From Trichobilharzia regenti (Eukaryota > Platyhelminthes > Trematoda > Strigeidida > Schistosomatidae): a DNA stretch of 64,000 nucleotides. Below, piece after piece: positions 42,812-55,588 of the stretch. The position numbers and the translations under genes were made by a program. The stretch spans positions 82,496,903 to 82,560,902 of the forward strand of contig OX235262.1 in NCBI GenBank assembly GCA_944472135.2, in the 5' to 3' direction. Under the pieces are notes generated by a model. The model was not told where the DNA came from. It searched no databases and saw nothing but the letters and a program-made list of their open reading frames with translations. How positions within the stretch are numbered: the stretch's first letter is position 1; each line of letters opens with the position of its first letter.

Positions 42812-44773
42812 CTAGGTTGGAAAATCGTCGCAGAGTTCATTTGCTGACTTCCTTCTATCATCTATATCCTCAAATCTGAACAGTAACTCGCTCATGTCAT
42901 TGTATCGAGGAATGTGGATGAATAACAAACATACGACGTATCTGACCAACCAAGCGTAGGCACAGAGTAATTTACACCAAAGATAATAACATTCAAATAG
43001 TAACTTGAAACTAGAAATGCCTTTATTCATGCAAGTCAATTTAACAATTACTCTCTCGTTTACACTTGGCTTATTCTCACTAAACTGAGCAATATCTTTC
43101 GTCTTTTCAAATGCACCAATACTATCAAAATCATTGCACACTATACTTGAGTTGATGGGCGTCTGTTTCATTGTGGATGACAGCACCAACGACGACGGAA
43201 TGACACAAGTTGATGAACTTAGCGGTGGATCAGAAGCTGTTGTTGCTCGACTTTCAGAAATTTGTCTTCCTGCAAGACCACCACCACTGCTGCCTTTTGC
43301 TATCAACTCCGGTTTAGCAATAGCATCTGATGATAGATGGGCTACATGCTGATCAATCACACTGACGGTCTCACAAGTATGTATGCCTTCTGCAACTGCA
43401 TTTATTTCTACTTCACGTTGTAGTTTCACAGAACCTTTAATTAACTTAGAAGTAGTAGACATATCCCTCATCTCATCATGATCAACCAAAGACAAATGTG
43501 AAGTATCATGATCATTATCCCGAATATTCAATTTATCATCATCTATCTGGTCGACTTCATCAATTTCAAACTCTTTAATAACAGAAGTAGACAATTTTGG
43601 TTCCTTCTCACAAATCCCCAAAGATTTTATACCTTCACTCTGACTAGCAATACTTTGTAAACTTGTGGAGTCAGAACTGCACTCTGAAGCAATAACTCTA
43701 TTCTGTGACACTCTATTCAACAATGACTTACCAGTTGCAACTACAGACTTCTTGACCGCACCGCTATCGTCACACAATTCGGAGTCAGGCCTGGATTTTA
43801 CATTTAGCTTATCACTGAACTTCCTCACTTCTTCACAGTTCACCTTTGTATGCACCTCTTGCAAACGTGTAAAACACAACCGTGTTTGTCTTGCATCTTG
43901 TAACTTATCTGTTGACGGTGTACTACGAAACCTGTTACACTCACTAGGTCCAGATGCATTACTATACATCATGGAGCCTTCTCGATGTCCACCTCTCTGA
44001 GACCCTTTCGTCATCAATGATTGCATTTTGCTCTCAGACTGCTCTATTCTAGGGGTGAGATGCAATATACTGGCAAACTTCCTCCTAAATAGACTGATGC
44101 TATCCTTTACTAGTTTCAGGATATCATCAAACTTTGGCTCGAAACCATCATCCTCCATACGGGAGCCTATCTTCACCCACTTCTTTTGCAGTCGAGTAGG
44201 TAGGCGTCTCGCAATAACCTCTAGGACTAAGCTCGAGTTGAGGTTACTCATGCAATTCACAGAAATCAAGGTATTCTTATAAGTCAGCAGATTATCCAAA
44301 AACTCAGTAAGTGCCTTGGAGTCATCTTGAAGTTGACTGCCGTTACCTTTGACAGCTTCGTATACGTTCCTTACAATCAGTGAAGGTCTTCCAAACCTTT
44401 GACGTAATATGCTCATAGCCTCAGCGTATCCCTCATTAGGGGGCATGAGCTTACAGCACTGTATAGCTCTTGAAGCAACTCCAGTGCAATACCTCAACAT
44501 ATACATCAATTTCAATTCATCAATTAATAAAAAACTACTCAGCATGATCTCAAACTCCTTTACAAATTGTAAATAATCAGCCGGGTTTCCATCGAAACAC
44601 CGCGGTTCAAATTTAGGGAGTTTGATGTTCCTATTATCCCTGAACGGCGAAACAGTAACATCAACCATGTCATGCTTAACATCAGATACATCGTTACAAT
44701 TAACAGACAAGTCACCATGACTTACTTTCCTGTTTGCATCCAAGACACTCTGTCCCTTCTTTGACCCAGGCAT
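42812..44773 (-). CDS. Gag-like protein, reverse copy a
   Basis: 653 residues, intact, nearest the spacer. Protein as forward copy 2 except Ala117. Its 3' untranslated region shares the GTTTGTTGG and GGGG-hairpin variants with forward unit 2, and GTGGCTGGAC replaces GTGTCCGGAC in its second 3' repeat (unique). Confidence 0.85.
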   Translation of the reverse strand: MPGSKKGQSVLDANRKVSHGDLSVNCNDVSDVKHDMVDVTVSPFRDNRNIKLPKFEPRCFDGNPADYLQFVKEFEIMLSSFLLIDELKLMYMLRYCTGVASRAIQCCKLMPPNEGYAEAMSILRQRFGRPSLIVRNVYEAVKGNGSQLQDDSKALTEFLDNLLTYKNTLISVNCMSNLNSSLVLEVIARRLPTRLQKKWVKIGSRMEDDGFEPKFDDILKLVKDSISLFRRKFASILHLTPRIEQSESKMQSLMTKGSQRGGHREGSMMYSNASGPSECNRFRSTPSTDKLQDARQTRLCFTRLQEVHTKVNCEEVRKFSDKLNVKSRPDSELCDDSGAVKKSVVATGKSLLNRVSQNRVIASECSSDSTSLQSIASQSEGIKSLGICEKEPKLSTSVIKEFEIDEVDQIDDDKLNIRDNDHDTSHLSLVDHDEMRDMSTTSKLIKGSVKLQREVEINAVAEGIHTCETVSVIDQHVAHLSSDAIAKPELIAKGSSGGGLAGRQISESRATTASDPPLSSSTCVIPSSLVLSSTMKQTPINSSIVCNDFDSIGAFEKTKDIAQFSENKPSVNERVIVKLTCMNKGISSFKLLFECYYLWCKLLCAYAWLVRYVVCLLFIHIPRYNDMSELLFRFEDIDDRRKSANELCDDFPT

Positions 44774-44918
44774 TGTTGAACTTGACCCAATTCCAAAAAC
44801 GTTCCAGATATTGCTTGTTCAAAGGGGACTTGACCGGCACCAAGAAAGATGAACGGTGAATATCCAAACTTTCACCAACTGTCTGAATCCGCCAGAATCT
44901 GTTTCTACCGTCAGAAAC

Positions 44919-45276
44919 TGTCACCCACGTCTCGTAAACCGTTAATGTCCAGCTCTTGCTACGCTCGGGCTCACGCTGTCGCTTGAGGTTTCTCAGAAAC
45001 GCTTAGTAATAACGGACGAAAAAATCAAAACACCAATTGTTGACTCGAGGATTCTTTATTGTTACACCAACATATAAATGACGTATGACTAAGGTCTGTG
45101 AACAAATATTACAATAATAAATGACAATATTACTTCTGACGGTTTTCTGCTGACTTCTTTCTGAACAGCGACCGATGAGACGATGACTGTCGTATTGATG
45201 CCTCCGCGAAAGTTGGGGAAGTTGGTTTTGAGCAAACAACCATGAATTGATCGTTCAATCTTCAACTACATTGATA
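44919..45276 (-). repeat. BEL/Pao-type LTR Rb (shared)
   Basis: Hybrid type: TATCAATG start, GGACATTAAC...GGGTGACA end. Confidence 0.9.
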
Positions 45277-46422
45277 CTCCCCGGCAAAAAAGGGATCCAA
45301 CCCTTTTTTCCATCACGACCAATACACGTTGACTTGGATGCCATTGCGAGAACCTGGGTCACACGGACAGAGCTGAAATGGAAAACAAACAGAAAAGCCA
45401 ACACACCACAAGCATACACACAGCACAATCTCACACATCAATGACGACCTGCGCCTTCGAGTTAAAGGTATCCTCTTGACATCTTGCAACACAATCTCCA
45501 CTTGCTAGAATGACTCTTGCAGAATGCAACGTGACCATAGCAGCACCTCACGATACTCTACGCTCATCCTCTTATCTACTCATTACCAATTACCACTGCA
45601 ATCGCTTGTCACTCATTCTGCCTCAATTCTAGTAACGGTGACGTATGCGAGTCTCAGTCGTTCACACTCTTTTTCCCTGGCGTGTGGGACCACAGCCAAT
45701 AATTATCTCCGTGTGCGTTTCATTCTCAGCAATAGCCTCCCCGGCGTATACGACCCATCTGCTGTCTCTAACATCAATCAATTCATTCACGGTCGTAGAA
45801 GACTAGAAACAACTTCAGAAGTAAGCACGACAAAAATTTTAACAAAATTATGCAATAAAAACAAGGTACGAAAACAACGAGTAAACACAATGAATCCAAA
45901 AACACCAATTGATATGACACACCACACGTATATACAAACAGTACACACAAGCTCGCAGTTCATGTCATGATGGAATTCCTTTGAAGAATCGCAGGACTTA
46001 CACCAGTACGCCTACAACCCTTCTCAGGTTGACGAGTGTAAGTTGAAGAATGTCCGGACACAATCAAGATTAACCAACAATTACAATAATTGGAACCCAC
46101 ACAATTATTTAACACAAACATATGTACAATCACTACATCAAATGTTGTGGATTCTGGCACGACAAACTACCCTTGAAGAACTGTAGGACTTACAGCAGTA
46201 CGCCTACATTCCTTCTCAGGTTGATGATCCAAGTGGAAGTCGTCCGGACACAAACAGAATTACCAACAGCTAGATGACAGATGATATCAATTCAGTATAT
46301 GCAATATGAACATATGTACAAAATCACACACCAAGCACATTGGACTGCTCATTGATGCGCTACCCTTTGAAGAATTGTAGGACTTACAGCAGTACGCCTA
46401 CAACCCTTCTCAGGTTGACGCT

Positions 46423-48378
46423 CTAGGTTGGAAAATCGTCGCAGAGTTCATTTGCTGACTTCCTTCTATCATCTATATCCTCAAATCTGAACAGTAACTC
46501 GCTCATGTCATTGTATCGAGGAATGTGGATGAATAACAAACATACGACGTATCTGACCAACCAAGCGTAGGCACAGAGTAATTTACACCAAAGATAATAA
46601 CATTCAAATAGTAACTTGAAACTAGAAATGCCTTTATTCATGCAAGTTAATTTAACAATTACTCTCTCGTTTACACTTGGCTTATTCTCACTAAACTGAG
46701 CAATATCTTTCGTCTTTTCAAATGCACCAATACTATCAAAATCATTGCACACTATACTTGAGTTGATGGGCGTCTGTTTCATTGTGGATGACAGCACCAA
46801 CGACGACGGAATGACACAAGTTGATGAACTTAGCGGTGGATCAGAAGCTGTTGTTGCTCGACTTTCAGAAATTTGTCTTCCTGCAAGACCACCACCACTG
46901 CTGCCTTTTGCTATCAACTCCGGTTTAGCAATAGCATCTGATGATAGATGGGCTACATGCTGATCAATCACACTGACGGTCTCACAAGTATGTATGCCTT
47001 CTGCAACTGCATTTATTTCTACTTCACGTTGTAGTTTCACAGAACCTTTAATTAACTTAGAAGTAGTAGACATATCCCTCATCTCATCATGATCAACCAA
47101 AGACAAATGTGAAGTATCATGATCATTATCCCGAATATTCAATTTATCATCATCGTCGACTTCATCAATTTCAAACTCTTTAATAACAGAAGTAGACAAT
47201 TTTGGTTCCTTCTCACAAATCCCCAAAGATTTTATACCTTCACTCTGACTAGCAATACTTTGTAAACTTGTGGAGTCAGAACTGCACTCTGAAGCAATAA
47301 CTCTATTCTGTGACACTCTATTCAACAATGACTTACCAGTTGCAACTACAGACTTCTTGACCGCACCGCTATCGTCACACAATTCGGAGTCAGGCCTGGA
47401 TTTTACATTTAGCTTATCACTGAACTTCCTCACTTCTTCACAGTTCACCTTTGTATGCACCTCTTGCAAACGTGTAAAACACAACCGTGTTTGTCTTGCA
47501 TCTTGTAACTTATCTGTTGACGGTGTACTACGAAACCTGTTACACTCACTAGGTCCAGATGCATTACTATACATCATGGAGCCTTCTCGATGTCCACCTC
47601 TCTGAGACCCTTTCGTCATCAATGATTGCATTTTGCTCTCAGACTGCTCTATTCTAGGGGTGAGATGCAATATACTGGCAAACTTCCTCCTAAATAGACT
47701 GATGCTATCCTTTACTAGTTTCAGGATATCATCAAACTTTGGCTCGAAACCATCATCCTCCATACGGGAGCCTATCTTCACCCACTTCTTTTGCAGTCGA
47801 GTAGGTAGGCGTCTCGCAATAACCTCTAGGACTAAGCTCGAGTTGAGGTTACTCATGCAATTCACAGAAATCAAGGTATTCTTATAAGTCAGCAGATTAT
47901 CCAAAAACTCAGTAAGTGCCTTGGAGTCATCTTGAAGTTGACTGCCGTTACCTTTGACAGCTTCGTATACGTTCCTTACAATCAGTGAAGGTCTTCCAAA
48001 CCTTTGACGTAATATGCTCATAGCCTCAGCGTATCCCTCATTAGGGGGCATGAGCTTACAGCACTGTATAGCTCTTGAAGCAACTCCAGTGCAATACCTC
48101 AACATATACATCAATTTCAATTCATCAATTAATAAAAAACTACTCAGCATGATCTCAAACTCCTTTACAAATTGTAAATAATCAGCCGGGTTTCCATCGA
48201 AACACCGCGGTTCAAATTTAGGGAGTTTGATGTTCCTATTATCCCTGAACGGCGAAACAGTAACATCAACCATGTCATGCTTAACATCAGATACATCGTT
48301 ACAATTAACAGACAAGTCACCATGACTTACTTTCCTGTTTGCATCCAAGACACTCTGTCCCTTCTTTGACCCAGGCAT
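46423..48378 (-). CDS. Gag-like protein, reverse copy b (651 aa)
   Basis: Intact. Two codons are missing in the acidic tract at residues 408-413 (DEVDDDDKL against DEVDQIDDDKL). The loss keeps the frame. Copies b, c and d also share a T in AAGTTAAT (46647 region) where copy a and the forward copies have C. Confidence 0.85.
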   Translation of the reverse strand: MPGSKKGQSVLDANRKVSHGDLSVNCNDVSDVKHDMVDVTVSPFRDNRNIKLPKFEPRCFDGNPADYLQFVKEFEIMLSSFLLIDELKLMYMLRYCTGVASRAIQCCKLMPPNEGYAEAMSILRQRFGRPSLIVRNVYEAVKGNGSQLQDDSKALTEFLDNLLTYKNTLISVNCMSNLNSSLVLEVIARRLPTRLQKKWVKIGSRMEDDGFEPKFDDILKLVKDSISLFRRKFASILHLTPRIEQSESKMQSLMTKGSQRGGHREGSMMYSNASGPSECNRFRSTPSTDKLQDARQTRLCFTRLQEVHTKVNCEEVRKFSDKLNVKSRPDSELCDDSGAVKKSVVATGKSLLNRVSQNRVIASECSSDSTSLQSIASQSEGIKSLGICEKEPKLSTSVIKEFEIDEVDDDDKLNIRDNDHDTSHLSLVDHDEMRDMSTTSKLIKGSVKLQREVEINAVAEGIHTCETVSVIDQHVAHLSSDAIAKPELIAKGSSGGGLAGRQISESRATTASDPPLSSSTCVIPSSLVLSSTMKQTPINSSIVCNDFDSIGAFEKTKDIAQFSENKPSVNERVIVKLTCMNKGISSFKLLFECYYLWCKLLCAYAWLVRYVVCLLFIHIPRYNDMSELLFRFEDIDDRRKSANELCDDFPT

Positions 48379-48523
48379 TGTTGAACTTGACCCAATTCCA
48401 AAAACGTTCCAGATATTGCTTGTTCAAAGGGGACTTGACCGGCACCAAGAAAGATGAACGGTGAATATCCAAACTTTCACCAACTGTCTGAATCCGCCAG
48501 AATCTGTTTCTACCGTCAGAAAC

Positions 48524-48881
48524 TGTCACCCACGTCTCGTAAACCGTTAATGTCCAGCTCTTGCTACGCTCGGGCTCACGCTGTCGCTTGAGGTTTCTCA
48601 GAAACGCTTAGTAATAACGGACGAAAAAATCAAAACACCAATTGTTGACTCGAGGATTCTTTATTGTTACACCAACATATAAATGACGTATGACTAAGGT
48701 CTGTGAACAAATATTACAATAATAAATGACAATATTACTTCTGACGGTTTTCTGCTGACTTCTTTCTGAACAGCGACCGATGAGACGATGACTGTCGTAT
48801 TGATGCCTCCGCGAAAGTTGGGGAAGTTGGTTTTGAGCAAACAACCATGAATTGATCGTTCAATCTTCAACTACATTGATA
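48524..48881 (-). repeat. BEL/Pao-type LTR Rc (shared)
   Basis: Hybrid type, as Rb. Confidence 0.9.
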
Positions 48882-50027
48882 CTCCCCGGCAAAAAAGGGA
48901 TCCAACCCTTTTTTCCATCACGACCAATACACGTTGACTTGGATGCCATTGCGAGAACCTGGGTCACACGGACAGAGCTGAAATGGAAAACAAACAGAAA
49001 AGCCAACACACCACAAGCATACACACAGCACAATCTCACACATCAATGACGACCTGCGCCTTCGAGTTAAAGGTATCCTCTTGACATCTTGCAACACAAT
49101 CTCCACTTGCTAGAATGACTCTTGCAGAATGCAACGTGACCATAGCAGCACCTCACGATACTCTACGCTCATCCTCTTATCTACTCATTACCAATTACCA
49201 CTGCAATCGCTTGTCACTCATTCTGCCTCAATTCTAGTAACGGTGACGTATGCGAGTCTCAGTCGTTCACACTCTTTTTCCCTGGCGTGTGGGACCACAG
49301 CCAATAATTATCTCCGTGTGCGTTTCATTCTCAGCAATAGCCTCCCCGGCGTATACGACCCATCTGCTGTCTCTAACATCAATCAATTCATTCACGGTCG
49401 TAGAAGACTAGAAACAACTTCAGAAGTAAGCACGACAAAAATTTTAACAAAATTATGCAATAAAAACAAGGTACGAAAACAACGAGTAAACACAATGAAT
49501 CCAAAAACACCAATTGATATGACACACCACACGTATATACAAACAGTACACACAAGCTCGCAGTTCATGTCATGATGGAATTCCTTTGAAGAATCGCAGG
49601 ACTTACACCAGTACGCCTACAACCCTTCTCAGGTTGACGAGTGTAAGTTGAAGAATGTCCGGACACAATCAAGATTAACCAACAATTACAATAATTGGAA
49701 CCCACACAATTATTTAACACAAACATATGTACAATCACTACATCAAATGTTGTGGATTCTGGCACGACAAACTACCCTTGAAGAACTGTAGGACTTACAG
49801 CAGTACGCCTACATTCCTTCTCAGGTTGATGATCCAAGTGGAAGTCGTCCGGACACAAACAGAATTACCAACAGCTAGATGACAGATGATATCAATTCAG
49901 TATATGCAATATGAACATATGTACAAAATCACACACCAAGCACATTGGACTGCTCATTGATGCGCTACCCTTTGAAGAATTGTAGGACTTACAGCAGTAC
50001 GCCTACAACCCTTCTCAGGTTGACGCT

Positions 50028-51977
50028 CTAGGTTGGAAAATCGTCGCAGAGTTCATTTGCTGACTTCCTTCTATCATCTATATCCTCAAATCTGAACAGT
50101 AACTCGCTCATGTCATTGTATCGAGGAATGTGGATGAATAACAAACATACGACGTATCTGACCAACCAAGCGTAGGCACAGAGTAATTTACACCAAAGAT
50201 AATAACATTCAAATAGTAACTTGAAACTAGAAATGCCTTTATTCATGCAAGTTAATTTAACAATTACTCTCTCGTTTACACTTGGCTTATTCTCACTAAA
50301 CTGAGCAATATCTTTCGTCTTTTCAAATGCACCAATACTATCAAAATCATTGCACACTATACTTGAGTTGATGGGCGTCTGTTTCATTGTGGATGACAGC
50401 ACCAACGACGACGGAATGACACAAGTTGATGAACTTAGCGGTGGATCAGAAGCTGTTGTTGCTCGACTTTCAGAAATTTGTCTTCCTGCAAGACCACCAC
50501 CACTGCTGCCTTTTGCTATCAACTCCGGTTTAGCAATAGCATCTGATGATAGATGGGCTACATGCTGATCAATCACACTGACGGTCTCACAAGTATGTAT
50601 GCCTTCTGCAACTGCATTTATTTCTACTTCACGTTGTAGTTTCACAGAACCTTTAATTAACTTAGAAGTAGTAGACATATCCCTCATCTCATCATGATCA
50701 ACCAAAGACAAATGTGAAGTATCATGATCATTATCCCGAATATTCAATTTATCGTCGACTTCATCAATTTCAAACTCTTTAATAACAGAAGTAGACAATT
50801 TTGGTTCCTTCTCACAAATCCCCAAAGATTTTATACCTTCACTCTGACTAGCAATACTTTGTAAACTTGTGGAGTCAGAACTGCACTCTGAAGCAATAAC
50901 TCTATTCTGTGACACTCTATTCAACAATGACTTACCAGTTGCAACTACAGACTTCTTGACCGCACCGCTATCGTCACACAATTCGGAGTCAGGCCTGGAT
51001 TTTACATTTAGCTTATCACTGAACTTCCTCACTTCTTCACAGTTCACCTTTGTATGCACCTCTTGCAAACGTGTAAAACACAACCGTGTTTGTCTTGCAT
51101 CTTGTAACTTATCTGTTGACGGTGTACTACGAAACCTGTTACACTCACTAGGTCCAGATGCATTACTATACATCATGGAGCCTTCTCGATGTCCACCTCT
51201 CTGAGACCCTTTCGTCATCAATGATTGCATTTTGCTCTCAGACTGCTCTATTCTAGGGGTGAGATGCAATATACTGGCAAACTTCCTCCTAAATAGACTG
51301 ATGCTATCCTTTACTAGTTTCAGGATATCATCAAACTTTGGCTCGAAACCATCATCCTCCATACGGGAGCCTATCTTCACCCACTTCTTTTGCAGTCGAG
51401 TAGGTAGGCGTCTCGCAATAACCTCTAGGACTAAGCTCGAGTTGAGGTTACTCATGCAATTCACAGAAATCAAGGTATTCTTATAAGTCAGCAGATTATC
51501 CAAAAACTCAGTAAGTGCCTTGGAGTCATCTTGAAGTTGACTGCCGTTACCTTTGACAGCTTCGTATACGTTCCTTACAATCAGTGAAGGTCTTCCAAAC
51601 CTTTGACGTAATATGCTCATAGCCTCAGCGTATCCCTCATTAGGGGGCATGAGCTTACAGCACTGTATAGCTCTTGAAGCAACTCCAGTGCAATACCTCA
51701 ACATATACATCAATTTCAATTCATCAATTAATAAAAAACTACTCAGCATGATCTCAAACTCCTTTACAAATTGTAAATAATCAGCCGGGTTTCCATCGAA
51801 ACACCGCGGTTCAAATTTAGGGAGTTTGATGTTCCTATTATCCCTGAACGGCGAAACAGTAACATCAACCATGTCATGCTTAACATCAGATACATCGTTA
51901 CAATTAACAGACAAGTCACCATGACTTACTTTCCTGTTTGCATCCAAGACACTCTGTCCCTTCTTTGACCCAGGCAT
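50028..51977 (-). CDS. Gag-like protein, reverse copy c (649 aa)
   Basis: Intact, four codons shorter than the 653-residue form in the same acidic tract (DEVDDKL). With copy b this gives a graded 653/651/649 series at one place, all in frame. Confidence 0.85.
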   Translation of the reverse strand: MPGSKKGQSVLDANRKVSHGDLSVNCNDVSDVKHDMVDVTVSPFRDNRNIKLPKFEPRCFDGNPADYLQFVKEFEIMLSSFLLIDELKLMYMLRYCTGVASRAIQCCKLMPPNEGYAEAMSILRQRFGRPSLIVRNVYEAVKGNGSQLQDDSKALTEFLDNLLTYKNTLISVNCMSNLNSSLVLEVIARRLPTRLQKKWVKIGSRMEDDGFEPKFDDILKLVKDSISLFRRKFASILHLTPRIEQSESKMQSLMTKGSQRGGHREGSMMYSNASGPSECNRFRSTPSTDKLQDARQTRLCFTRLQEVHTKVNCEEVRKFSDKLNVKSRPDSELCDDSGAVKKSVVATGKSLLNRVSQNRVIASECSSDSTSLQSIASQSEGIKSLGICEKEPKLSTSVIKEFEIDEVDDKLNIRDNDHDTSHLSLVDHDEMRDMSTTSKLIKGSVKLQREVEINAVAEGIHTCETVSVIDQHVAHLSSDAIAKPELIAKGSSGGGLAGRQISESRATTASDPPLSSSTCVIPSSLVLSSTMKQTPINSSIVCNDFDSIGAFEKTKDIAQFSENKPSVNERVIVKLTCMNKGISSFKLLFECYYLWCKLLCAYAWLVRYVVCLLFIHIPRYNDMSELLFRFEDIDDRRKSANELCDDFPT

Positions 51978-52122
51978 TGTTGAACTTGACCCAATTCCAA
52001 AAACGTTCCAGATATTGCTTGTTCAAAGGGGACTTGACCGGCACCAAGAAAGATGAACGGTGAATATCCAAACTTTCACCAACTGTCTGAATCCGCCAGA
52101 ATCTGTTTCTACCGTCAGAAAC

Positions 52123-52480
52123 TGTCACCCACGTCTCGTAAACCGTTAATGTCCAGCTCTTGCTACGCTCGGGCTCACGCTGTCGCTTGAGGTTTCTCAG
52201 AAACGCTTAGTAATAACGGACGAAAAAATCAAAACACCAATTGTTGACTCGAGGATTCTTTATTGTTACACCAACATATAAATGACGTATGACTAAGGTC
52301 TGTGAACAAATATTACAATAATAAATGACAATATTACTTCTGACGGTTTTCTGCTGACTTCTTTCTGAACAGCGACCGATGAGACGATGACTGTCGTATT
52401 GATGCCTCCGCGAAAGTTGGGGAAGTTGGTTTTGAGCAAACAACCATGAATTGATCGTTCAATCTTCAACTACATTGATA
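52123..52480 (-). repeat. BEL/Pao-type LTR Rd (shared)
   Basis: Hybrid type, as Rb. Confidence 0.9.
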
Positions 52481-53626
52481 CTCCCCGGCAAAAAAGGGAT
52501 CCAACCCTTTTTTCCATCACGACCAATACACGTTGACTTGGATGCCATTGCGAGAACCTGGGTCACACGGACAGAGCTGAAATGGAAAACAAACAGAAAA
52601 GCCAACACACCACAAGCATACACACAGCACAATCTCACACATCAATGACGACCTGCGCCTTCGAGTTAAAGGTATCCTCTTGACATCTTGCAACACAATC
52701 TCCACTTGCTAGAATGACTCTTGCAGAATGCAACGTGACCATAGCAGCACCTCACGATACTCTACGCTCATCCTCTTATCTACTCATTACCAATTACCAC
52801 TGCAATCGCTTGTCACTCATTCTGCCTCAATTCTAGTAACGGTGACGTATGCGAGTCTCAGTCGTTCACACTCTTTTTCCCTGGCGTGTGGGACCACAGC
52901 CAATAATTATCTCCGTGTGCGTTTCATTCTCAGCAATAGCCTCCCCGGCGTATACGACCCATCTGCTGTCTCTAACATCAATCAATTCATTCACGGTCGT
53001 AGAAGACTAGAAACAACTTCAGAAGTAAGCACGACAAAAATTTTAACAAAATTATGCAATAAAAACAAGGTACGAAAACAACGAGTAAACACAATGAATC
53101 CAAAAACACCAATTGATATGACACACCACACGTATATACAAACAGTACACACAAGCTCGCAGTTCATGTCATGATGGAATTCCTTTGAAGAATCGCAGGA
53201 CTTACACCAGTACGCCTACAACCCTTCTCAGGTTGACGAGTGTAAGTTGAAGAATGTCCGGACACAATCAAGATTAACCAACAATTACAATAATTGGAAC
53301 CCACACAATTATTTAACACAAACATATGTACAATCACTACATCAAATGTTGTGGATTCTGGCACGACAAACTACCCTTGAAGAACTGTAGGACTTACAGC
53401 AGTACGCCTACATTCCTTCTCAGGTTGATGATCCAAGTGGAAGTCGTCCGGACACAAACAGAATTACCAACAGCTAGATGACAGATGATATCAATTCAGT
53501 ATATGCAATATGAACATATGTACAAAATCACACACCAAGCACATTGGACTGCTCATTGATGCGCTACCCTTTGAAGAATTGTAGGACTTACAGCAGTACG
53601 CCTACAACCCTTCTCAGGTTGACGCT

Positions 53627-55588
53627 CTAGGTTGGAAAATCGTCGCAGAGTTCATTTGCTGACTTCCTTCTATCATCTATATCCTCAAATCTGAACAGTA
53701 ACTCGCTCATGTCATTGTATCGAGGAATGTGGATGAATAACAAACATACGACGTATCTGACCAACCAAGCGTAGGCACAGAGTAATTTACACCAAAGATA
53801 ATAACATTCAAATAGTAACTTGAAACTAGAAATGCCTTTATTCATGCAAGTTAATTTAACAATTACTCTCTCGTTTACACTTGGCTTATTCTCACTAAAC
53901 TGAGCAATATCTTTCGTCTTTTCAAATGCACCAATACTATCAAAATCATTGCACACTATACTTGAGTTGATGGGCGTCTGTTTCATTGTGGATGACAGCA
54001 CCAACGACGACGGAATGACACAAGTTGATGAACTTAGCGGTGGATCAGAAGCTGTTGTTGCTCGACTTTCAGAAATTTGTCTTCCTGCAAGACCACCACC
54101 ACTGCTGCCTTTTGCTATCAACTCCGGTTTAGCAATAGCATCTGATGATAGATGGGCTACATGCTGATCAATCACACTGACGGTCTCACAAGTATGTATG
54201 CCTTCTGCAACTGCATTTATTTCTACTTCACGTTGTAGTTTCACAGAACCTTTAATTAACTTAGAAGTAGTAGACATATCCCTCATCTCATCATGATCAA
54301 CCAAAGACAAATGTGAAGTATCATGATCATTATCCCGAATATTCAATTTATCATCATCTATCTGGTCGACTTCATCAATTTCAAACTCTTTAATAACAGA
54401 AGTAGACAATTTTGGTTCCTTCTCACAAATCCCCAAAGATTTTATACCTTCACTCTGACTAGCAATACTTTGTAAACTTGTGGAGTCAGAACTGCACTCT
54501 GAAGCAATAACTCTATTCTGTGACACTCTATTCAACAATGACTTACCAGTTGCAACTACAGACTTCTTGACCGCACCGCTATCGTCACACAATTCGGAGT
54601 CAGGCCTGGATTTTACATTTAGCTTATCACTGAACTTCCTCACTTCTTCACAGTTCACCTTTGTATGCACCTCTTGCAAACGTGTAAAACACAACCGTGT
54701 TTGTCTTGCATCTTGTAACTTATCTGTTGACGGTGTACTACGAAACCTGTTACACTCACTAGGTCCAGATGCATTACTATACATCATGGAGCCTTCTCGA
54801 TGTCCACCTCTCTGAGACCCTTTCGTCATCAATGATTGCATTTTGCTCTCAGACTGCTCTATTCTAGGGGTGAGATGCAATATACTGGCAAACTTCCTCC
54901 TAAATAGACTGATGCTATCCTTTACTAGTTTCAGGATATCATCAAACTTTGGCTCGAAACCATCATCCTCCATACGCGAGCTTATCTTCACCCACTTCTT
55001 TTGCAGTCGAGTAGGTAGGCGTCTCGCAATAACCTCTAGGACTAAGCTCGAGTTGAGGTTACTCATGCAATTCACAGAAATCAAGGTATTCTTATAAGTC
55101 AGCAGATTATCCAAAAACTCAGTAAGTGCCTTGGAGTCATCTTGAAGTTGACTGCCGTTACCTTTGACAGCTTCGTATACGTTCCTTACAATCAGTGAAG
55201 GTCTTCCAAACCTTTGACGTAATATGCTCATAGCCTCAGCGTATCCCTCATTAGGGGGCATGAGCTTACAGCACTGTATAGCTCTTGAAGCAACTCCAGT
55301 GCAATACCTCAACATATACATCAATTTCAATTCATCAATTAATAAAAAACTACTCAGCATGATCTCAAACTCCTTTACAAATTGTAAATAATCAGCCGGG
55401 TTTCCATCGAAACACCGCGGTTCAAATTTAGGGAGTTTGATGTTCCTATTATCCCTGAACGGCGAAACAGTAACATCAACCATGTCATGCTTAACATCAG
55501 ATACATCGTTACAATTAACAGACAAGTCACCATGACTTACTTTCCTGTTTGCATCCAAGACACTCTGTCCCTTCTTTGACCCAGGCAT
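53627..55588 (-). CDS. Gag-like protein, reverse copy d
   Basis: 653 residues, intact, with the full acidic tract. Copy-specific Ser203 for Gly (KISSRM). First unit of the reverse array in its own reading direction. Confidence 0.85.
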   Translation of the reverse strand: MPGSKKGQSVLDANRKVSHGDLSVNCNDVSDVKHDMVDVTVSPFRDNRNIKLPKFEPRCFDGNPADYLQFVKEFEIMLSSFLLIDELKLMYMLRYCTGVASRAIQCCKLMPPNEGYAEAMSILRQRFGRPSLIVRNVYEAVKGNGSQLQDDSKALTEFLDNLLTYKNTLISVNCMSNLNSSLVLEVIARRLPTRLQKKWVKISSRMEDDGFEPKFDDILKLVKDSISLFRRKFASILHLTPRIEQSESKMQSLMTKGSQRGGHREGSMMYSNASGPSECNRFRSTPSTDKLQDARQTRLCFTRLQEVHTKVNCEEVRKFSDKLNVKSRPDSELCDDSGAVKKSVVATGKSLLNRVSQNRVIASECSSDSTSLQSIASQSEGIKSLGICEKEPKLSTSVIKEFEIDEVDQIDDDKLNIRDNDHDTSHLSLVDHDEMRDMSTTSKLIKGSVKLQREVEINAVAEGIHTCETVSVIDQHVAHLSSDAIAKPELIAKGSSGGGLAGRQISESRATTASDPPLSSSTCVIPSSLVLSSTMKQTPINSSIVCNDFDSIGAFEKTKDIAQFSENKPSVNERVIVKLTCMNKGISSFKLLFECYYLWCKLLCAYAWLVRYVVCLLFIHIPRYNDMSELLFRFEDIDDRRKSANELCDDFPT

